From the NCBI RefSeq assembly GCF_015832195.1, contig NW_024037374.1, forward strand, positions 2,480,001 through 2,544,000: DNA of 64,000 nt. Reading direction: 5' to 3'. The DNA comes from Motacilla alba alba. Its lineage: Eukaryota; Chordata; Aves; Passeriformes; Motacillidae. How positions within the stretch are numbered: position 1 is the first letter of the stretch; every line of letters begins with the position of its first letter. A program made the position numbers and the translations under genes. Positions 57,066 through 64,000 of the stretch are shown piece after piece. The notes beneath the pieces are model-generated. The model ran no database searches. It saw only the letters and a list, made by a program, of their open reading frames with translations, and had not been told where the DNA came from.

Positions 57066-58344
57066 GTGACTCCATTCCTCAGCTGCTCTGAGTGCCAGGG
57101 CTTGGATGAGGAAAATGGTGGGGTGGGGGTAGGGACAAAGTCTGATTGATTGTCAGCCATGAAGGGTCTTGATTTTCATATCTTTTCAGACTGCATGAGG
57201 AGGTTCTAGGGAACAAAATCAACTGGGGATTGCTGATATCAATCTATAAACAGGAAAAGAAAACTAAACGAGATAAAACAATTCCCTTTGCATTGTTTTC
57301 AATACAGTATATTGACTTTGAATACACTTCTGAAATCTAATTAACGGCAGAAGAATTAATGCTTCAATTATTCCCAGAGATTTTTTTTCTTCCAAGGTTT
57401 TGAACAAATATTTATGAGCTTTTCCCACTGAATTCCTGAACTGAAGAGCTCAAGAAAGAAGAGGCCTTGGGGGTAGAAAAATTCATCAACAATCTCCAAG
57501 TGCCTGAGGATCCATCCCCATCAGAGCAGCAATGAACAGAAATGGGCACAGCTTTGGGGCTGCCCCAGCTTTGGCGTGGGCCCTGGGCCTGGAGCAGGAG
57601 CAGCTCTGGAGGGCCCCAAGGCCAGGGCTCTTGTGCTGCCCTGGGCAGATGGGATGGCAGCAGGGGCTGCAGAGCTCTCAGCACCTGAGCCAGAGGGGAG
57701 CAGGGCAGCCAGGGAGCCTCCTTTGGCCTTGGCCAAGCCCCTTCCCCCATGGCTGGGGCTGAGTCCTGTGGCAGCTGCAGCTGCTGCTGTGCCCTGGCCA
57801 GGGGCTGAGGCCGTGGGGCCAGTGGCCAGAGCAGCCTGGGCTGAGCAGAGCTGTGGGGCCAGAGCCGGCTGGGCTGGGCTGGGCTGGGGAGAGGCCCTTG
57901 GTGCTGGCCAGAGCTCAGGGCAGCTGGCAGAGCTTGCAGGGAGCTGGGCTGGGCTCAGAGAGCCTGGCACAGGAACCATCAGTGTCCATCTCAGCCTGGC
58001 TGAGTGGGCAGGGCCAAGAAGAGCACCCCAGGAGCTGCAAGTTCTGTGTGTGGGAGCTGAGCTTTGACCCCCTGAGCTCTCCCAAGTTCAAGGGCTGCAC
58101 CTCCAGTTCTAGAGGAAATGTGACAGATGGAAACAGAGACAAATAATTCCTGCTGGATTCCTTATTAAGTTTTCCTATACAGGTGACCTGGATCCATATG
58201 TAGATGAGGTCTTTTGTGTCAGATAACACTGGGAGAGTGATAAGAACAATATTTTTAATTAAAATAATATTTCATGCATAATTCACATCTGAGTTTTTCA
58301 GAGGACGAGAGACTCATTGATGTCCCAGTAGTCAAACCTATCCA
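57066..58344. other. No gene; GC-rich then AT-rich
   Basis: 57530-58080 is GC-rich with GGGCTGGGCTGGGCTGGG near 57868. Frames on both strands there show no domain. 58140-58340 is AT-rich and unremarkable. Confidence 0.45.
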
Positions 58345-58800
58345 AATAATTACCTCAGGGCTTCCTTGAGATGAGAGGTGACCCCTAGGAACCAAGGCCA
58401 GCCAAAGCTCTCTGTCTTGTCAGCTTTTGTCTGGGAGAACCCTTGCATATAGTGGATTCAGAGGAAAAGTACCAATTTTTGCCATGGGTGCCTGTGCACG
58501 AGGGAGGGTTCTTTTCCCTAGGAAGGAAAGCCTCCGTGTTTGAAGGCAGGTGAGAGCCACGTCTCAGGAAGTCAAAGTCAGCCAGACTTTTTGGTAATAG
58601 CAGTGTTTGTCTGGGAGCAATCCCTGGATATTGGGAATTCTGGAGGCAGAATCCCATTTCAGCCAAGGACACCTGCAGGAGAAGGACAGTTCTTTTCCAT
58701 TTGAAGGAAAGCCCAGAGCCCCAGTGTTTCAGGAGAACACGAGAAGAGACCCTCAACATGCCAAGGGCAGTTGAGCCAGTCACACCAAGCCAACCAGACC
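58345..58800 (-). repeat. 189-bp satellite, about 2.4 units
   Basis: TTCTTTTCC...GAAGGAAAGCC markers at 58510 and 58691 (181 bp apart), reverse orientation, followed at once by forward minisatellite. Confidence 0.8.
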
Positions 58801-60324
58801 TGTTACCTTGTTTCCATGGGGCCCTGCAGTGTCACAATGGCAGTGCCATATTGGATCCTTGGTTCCACAAGGCCCAGCTGTGTCACACTGGCCCCTTGGA
58901 TCCATGGGGTGCCATAGTGTCACAATGGTCCCTTGCTTCCATGAGCCTTGCAGCGTCATAGGGGTCTCCTTGGTGCCACAGTGTCACAATGGACCCTTGG
59001 TTCCATGGGGACTCATAATGTCAGAAGGGTCTCCTTGGTTCCATGAGGCCCTGCAGAGCCCCTTGATTCAATGAGGCCTCAAAGTGTCATCATGGCCTCC
59101 AGGATCCCATGAGGCCCCACAATGTCACAATGGACCTGTGGTTCCATGGGGTCCCACCCTGTTCCATGAATCCTTAGATACATGGGGTCCAGTAGTGTCA
59201 CAGTGGACTCCTTGGTTCCATGGTGCCACAGAGTATGGCACAACTGCCCTTTGGCCTGCCAAGACTCCCGAGTGTCACAAGGGTTCCTTGCTTCCATGAG
59301 GCCTTGTAGTGTCACAATGGCCCCTTGGTTGAGTGAGGCCTTTATTGCCATGACAGTCTCCATGATTCCATAAGGCCTTGCAGTGTCACAACAAACCATG
59401 GGTTTCACTGAGCCCCACAGTGTCACTGTGGTCCCCTTATGGGCTCCACAAGGTTCTGAAGTGCCACAATGGCCCTTTGGTTTTGCAAGGCCTCAAAATG
59501 TAAAAATGGCCTCCATGGTTCCATGAGGCCCTGCTGTGACACAATGGACCTTTGGTTCCATGATGCCCCAGAGTGTCACAATGGTATCCTTGGCTCCATT
59601 GGACCCTTCATCCTATGGAGACCCACAGTGTTCTCTGTAGTCTCCGTGATTCCATGAGGCCCTGCCATGCTATAATGGCCCCTTGGTTCCAGTGGGTTCT
59701 TCAGTTTCAGAATAATCTCCATTGTTCCATGAGGCTGCTCAAAGTCATTGTGGTGCCCTTGGTACCACAGGGCCCCACAGTGGGACAATGGACTCTTGGT
59801 TCCTTGAGGTTCCTCAGTCACAATGGTCTCCTTAGATCCACAGTGTCACAGTGGCCCCTTGGCTCCATGTGGCCACGCTGTGTCACCATGGCTCCATGAG
59901 GCCACACAGTTTAACAATGGACCTTTGGTTCCACCAGGCCTTGCTGTGTCACAATGGACTTCTGGTTCCATGAGCTTTCACACTGCCAACAGCAGTCTCC
60001 TTGGCTCTGCTGTGTCACCCTGGTCCCTTTGTTCCATGAGGTTCTGTAGTAGAACATGGTCACCTTGGTTCTGTGAGGTTCTGCAGTGTCACAATGAACC
60101 CATGGCTCCACGAGGCTTTGCTGTGTCAGAATGGTCACCAAGAGGTTTCTCAGTGTCACAATGGTCTCCTGGGATCCGCAGTATCACTGTGGACCATTGG
60201 TTCAATGTGGCCCCAATGTGCCAAATTGGATTTTGGTTCCATGAGGTTCTGCAGAGTCACAATGGACCCTTTGTTCCATGAGTTTGCTCAGTGTCACAGT
60301 TGACTCCTTGGTTCTGTGAGGCCC
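58801..60324 (+). repeat. 37-bp minisatellite, about 41 units
   Basis: Longest array of the family in the window (1.5 kb), moderately diverged units, GTGTCACAATGG orientation. Confidence 0.88.
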
Positions 60325-60690
60325 TGCCATCACCAAATCTCTGAAATATCAGAGTAAGCCTCCTTAACACTAATTTGCTGTTCAAGAGGGTATCATTTAT
60401 TCAGCCCTGAGGACCAGCAGGAGATAACTCCTAACCTTATGTGGACATGTAATTCTACCAGTGTGTTGCTTATATACAGTCACTAAATGTGTATTACCAT
60501 TTACCCATTACCATAAAACCCACCCCAAATTCCATGATTCAGTCCTTCTTTCTTCTATCACTGCATTCTTGAGCCAGATGTCTTCTTCTGCTCTTCCAGC
60601 CATCCTTGCTGGGAAAGCAGGCCCTGCATGCCTTGTTCCTGTGCTAAAAGTTCACTGGCACAGTAAAAATTGAATTAACCCTTTTGGTAC
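60325..60690 (-). mobile_element. LTR related to 18633/55038
   Basis: TGCCATCACCAAATCTC start and ATCATTTATTCAGCCC (minus-strand GGGCTGAATAAATGAT) match the left part of the 18633 LTR. The right part diverges and the end is uncertain. Confidence 0.5.
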
Positions 60691-61325
60691 CAAGGCCAAG
60701 GCTTTGTGTGGGCAGGCAGAGGCAGGCAGGAGGCAGAGCTGCCAGTAAAGGAAGGGGCCAGCCAGGTGGGGCAGCCGGGGGATGGCGACAGCCTGCAGGG
60801 ACAGAGGCGCAGGGCAGGGACACCGTGGGACAGCCTGGGCTGCACAGGGCACAGGGATGGGCAGCAGCTGCAAGGCCCTGCCAGAGCCAACTTGGGCAGC
60901 ACTTTGGCCATGGCTGCTGGCCCTGGGCCTGAGGCCACGAGGGGACAAGTGACCCTTGCAGCCCTGAGGCCTCATTGCCTCCTTGTCCCTGCTCAGCAGC
61001 CTGGCAGGGGCTGCCCCATGCTCCTGCCCTTGGCATTGCACATCCCCACATGCCAGTGCCCATCCCGGGAAGAGCCCGGAGCAAGGAGGGAGGGACAGGA
61101 TCTGCCTTGCCAGGGGCTGGGGCTCAGGCCTTGGCCCTTTGCATTCCTGAAACACAGCCAGCTTTGCTCAGCACCAAGGACACCTTTGCCTTGCTTGTCC
61201 CCAGCTGTCATCACTGCCTCCAGTGTTCTGCTCAGACTGGAACCTGGGGACACTTTCTCAGTCATGTCCCTCACAGGGATCTCTTCAAAGTTCAAGAAAT
61301 TTCAGTGTTTCAATGCAACTGAGTT
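60691..61325. other. GC-rich relative of OR upstream block
   Basis: 61190-61300 (CCCCAGCTGTCATCACTGCC, GGGGACACTTTCTCAGT) matches 11985-12090, so a fourth, partial copy of the OR-flank module is present without an OR gene in the window. A 211-codon frame here is not conserved in the other copies. Confidence 0.5.
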
Positions 61326-61665
61326 CTTGAGGGTTTTGTGACTTCACTGAGGGGGTTGTGACATCACAGAGCTGGCTGTAATGTCACAGAATAGGGTGTG
61401 AGGCCATAGAGAATGCTCTGCCATCATAGAGGGTGGCTCTGTGGCATCATAGAGACGGCTGTGACATCAAAGAACAGACAGTGACATCATAGGGTATCTT
61501 TGTGACATCACCGAGTCTTCTGTGACATCACAGAGCAGCTGTATCACATCACAGGCTGACATCTCAGAGTTGGCTCTGTGACATCACAGGAGGTAGTATG
61601 ACATCACAGAGTGTATGTGACATCATAAGAAGGCAGTATGACATCACAGGGGCTGTGTGAGGTCA
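61326..61665 (+). repeat. TGACATCACAGAG short-repeat array
   Basis: About a dozen GTGACATCA-like units, irregular spacing. Followed by the shared module. Confidence 0.8.
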
Positions 61666-61934
61666 CTGGGGAGGTCACTTTGCCCCAGCCCCCCTCACAG
61701 TTTCCCCCAGAGCAGTCCAATGCTGCTCATGCACAGCGGGGTCCCCTGTCCCCCTGAGTCCCCCCACCCCCGGTGCCGCAGCCTCCCCCAGAGGATGTTC
61801 CACGAGATCGACTCCAGAGCCGGACATGGGGACAGAGGGCAGGGGCTTTGGGGGGTGGTACAGAGGGACAGGGACCCCCTGGCAGCATCCCCATGCCCCC
61901 CAGGGCCAGAGCCTGGGCCAGGGCTTCTTCACCC
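61666..61934. other. Third copy of post-array module
   Basis: GGTCACTTTGCCCCAGCCCC to GGACATGGGGACAGAGG parallels 19360-19520 and 55760-55935, more diverged. Confidence 0.6.
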
Positions 61935-62480
61935 TGTTACAAACCAGGGCTTGAGAGCGCTGAAAAAATCCCCAGCAAGGGAGCAGCAAAAACCAGATTT
62001 AATATTCAGCCACAGCACCACAAAGTTCCTTGGCAAGAGTCACTCTGCTCCTGACTGGACACTTCAGGCACACCAAGGAAACAAAGCAACAACAAAACCA
62101 AACAAGATCCAGGCAATCATACAGAGAAATGAACAGACAACTGTTCTTCTGTGTGTGTGTGTGGGACAAAAGGACAGTCAGAGCAAGGATAAAATTAATA
62201 CTGCCCAAAAGCTTAACAGACCTTAAACTTAACAGGACTTAACTTATGCATTAACCTATACTGATACCTTAAACTTCACTGTTTAGCAAAAGAACAGAGC
62301 TTAACAGTATTTCACCTAACTTATAACCTATGACTTTGAAATTTAATGAATAACACTTGAAAGTATTTAACTCAGCTTATAACTTCTATTGAACATAACA
62401 ACTTAGCAAAAGAACAACTCTTAGAAGAACTTCACTTAAGTTTTTCCTCATGGCTTAACCTTACCTACAGGCTTGACTGA
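61935..62480 (-). mobile_element. Possible LTR
   Basis: TGTTACAAACC start and ATTTAATATTCAGCC (minus-strand GGCTGAATATTAAAT) resemble the start and poly(A) region of the 18633 family. 62200-62480 is AT-rich with two TTAGCAAAAGAACA copies about 118 bp apart. 3' limit unknown. Confidence 0.35.
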
Positions 62481-63114
62481 CTCAGCTATCCAAGGCACTC
62501 AAGCCCCTCAGAGAGCAGCATTTCTGCCCCATTTCCCCAGCACAGGCACTCCTGTGTGCACACAGGCACCAAGAGGCAGTGCAAGGCACCTGTGAGAAAT
62601 TCCCCTGAGGGCAGGAAATGCTCCCTGTGGATGCTTTGGCATCTCCCCAGCAGGTGAAGGGTTGAGCCTGGAGGAGTGGGGGGATCGGCCCAGGCTCTGT
62701 CACTGTTCAGGGATCCCCGAGTGCAGCAAACGGGAGAGTTCCTGGCTGGGAGAGGCCCCACTCAGAGAGAGTCGCTGGCCCAGGAGAGCTCCAAGGGGCT
62801 CCTTTTGGAGCGCTGTTTGTAGGGCCCCAAGAGAGGGGCTTCAGTCCCAGCAATGGCTCATCCTGGCCGCACTTGGCATCAGCAGCTTTCTTTGGCAGTG
62901 TGAGAACAGGGATGTTGTGGCACTGAGGGAACAAAACCAGTTCCCAGGGCTGCTCCTACAGAAACCAGGAGCTGGTTGGGCAGCAGCAGTGCCTGGGGCA
63001 GCCAGTGTTTGTGATGAGCTCCAGAGGAGCTGAGCCCAGGGGCTGCTGGCCAAGGCCGAGGCCCAAGGAGCATTTCTCAACTGGCAGGGCGGCCTGAGAA
63101 GGGGAGGGGGGAAT
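62481..63114. other. No gene recognised
   Basis: GC-moderate, short frames only. The GGAGCTGAGCCCAGGGGCTGCTGG part near 63025 resembles generic OR-flank DNA. Confidence 0.4.
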
Positions 63115-63955
63115 GCAGCAACACAGGGCCCATGGAACCAAGGGAGCATTGTGACACTGTGGGGCCCTGTGAGACCAAGGGACCATTGTGACACTCCGGG
63201 GCCTCATGGAACCAAGGGGGCCATGATGACACTTAACAGCCTCATGGAACCAAGCGGCCACTGTGGGGCATCATGGAATCATGGAGACCATTGAGACACT
63301 ATGAGGCCCCACAGAATAAGCAAAGCATTGTGACACTGTGAGGCCTCATGGAATCAGTGAGACCATTATGACCCTTGGTTCTTATGTCCCTGTTCCTAAA
63401 GAACCAAGAGGATCACTTTGATAATATTGGGCCTCATGAAAAGAGGCCTTTGTGACACTGCAGGGCTGCATGGAACCAAAGATCCATTGTGACACTGTGG
63501 GGTCTTGTGTCATCAGTGGTCCATTGTGACACTGGGCAACCAAAGGAAAGCATTGTGACACTGCAGGGCTGCATGGAGCCAAAGCTTTAGGGTGACACAG
63601 AGGGGCCTCCTGTCACAAATGGTCCATTGTGACACTGTAGAGCCAAAAGAGGACCATTGTGACACCGTAAACCCCCAGGGTCCAAAGGTCTATTGTGACA
63701 TTGCAGGGCTCATGGAACAGAGGAGTCACGTGACATTGTGGGGCCTGTGGAACCACGAAGACCATTGTGACACTTTGGGGCCTCATGGAATCCTTGGGAC
63801 TATTGTGACACTTCAGGGCCTTCTGGAACCTAGGAGCCATTGTGACACTCTGGGACCCATTGAACCAAAGGTCCTTTGTGATACAGCACGTCTTCTTGTA
63901 ATCAATGGGCATTGTGACACTATGGGGCACCATAAAACCAAGGGAACACAGAACA
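63115..63955 (-). repeat. 37-bp minisatellite, about 22 units, entering satellite
   Basis: CCATTGTGACAC orientation. The last bases (AACAGGTCTGGCTGG, about 63952) are the same junction into the 189-bp satellite seen at 7731, so satellite probably continues beyond the window. Confidence 0.85.
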
Positions 63956-64000
63956 GGTCTGGCTGGTTTGGCCTCCTATGGACTGCCTAACTAGTCCAGC

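Larger units (their letters stand above)
48565..57230 (+). repeat. Third, direct copy of 11060-20700 (older segmental duplication)
   Basis: Colinear and same orientation as the left copy: OR-flank repeats, the GC-rich upstream block (49440-50160), the OR (pseudogene here), the downstream region, CR1, solo LTR, TGACATCA array and the following module to about 57230, with weaker homology to about 57530. It is visibly more diverged than the two arms are from each other and differs by large indels: 1.5 kb extra at 52950-54480, and 2.3 kb of CR1 plus minisatellite missing near 54833. Confidence 0.85.

Noticed and set aside
58801..60324. Regular 37-bp repeats resembling a CRISPR array
   Set aside because: Units are contiguous and degenerate with no unique spacers. 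The genome is eukaryotic and there are no cas genes.
60706..61341. 211-codon frame in GC-rich DNA (also 12199-12720 and 53047-53547)
   Set aside because: GC-rich low-stop sequence. No domain, no conservation of frame among duplicate copies, no splice context.

Overview
The window is vertebrate nuclear DNA, almost certainly from a bird and most likely a songbird (passerine). The evidence is several CR1-type LINE fragments with recognisable endonuclease and reverse transcriptase motifs, intronless olfactory receptor (OR) coding regions of the expanded avian OR14-like kind, and LTR families of the kind common in passerines. There are no bacterial genes. Apart from the OR genes, nearly everything is repeat: endogenous retrovirus (ERV), solo LTRs, CR1, tandem satellites and older segmental duplications.

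Layout. Bases 1-18131 and 26688-44820 are two arms of an almost perfect inverted duplication (position p pairs with about 44821-p; I see only a few dozen differences by eye). The left arm runs off the window start. The right arm begins exactly at a 1000-N gap (25688-26687). The 7.6 kb of sequence between the left arm and the gap (18132-25687) is present once. Each arm carries, from outside in: a broken ERV (gag, protease-RT, RNase H, 5' LTR, primer-binding site); a 37-bp minisatellite; a block of 37-bp minisatellite plus a 189-bp satellite; a 1-kb solo LTR; degenerate ~160-bp repeats; an intact OR gene (14575-15555 + and 29263-30243 -); and a CR1-minisatellite-CR1 mosaic. Beyond the right arm, the ERV continues with integrase and a 3' LTR (to 47164).

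Bases about 48565-57230 are a third, older, direct copy of 11060-20700. It contains an OR pseudogene (51673-52608) and the same solo LTR (55038-55499 against 18633-19096). Bases 57.2-64 kb are repeat-rich with no gene: satellite, a 1.5-kb minisatellite array, LTRs and TGACATCA-rich arrays.

Only the two OR copies look like functional protein genes. They are paralogues or alleles of one another, differing at three residues. Their ancestral stop codon is lost and the reading frame runs through the poly(A) signal. The ERV has no env and carries in-frame stops shared by both arms, so it was already broken before the inverted duplication. The main observations are the inverted duplication (real palindrome or haplotype misassembly), a solo LTR in the spacer with strong one-strand C loss resembling retroviral G-to-A editing, a satellite composite with fixed internal polarity, and a membrane-like N-terminus on the ERV gag frame starting at the base after the primer-binding site.
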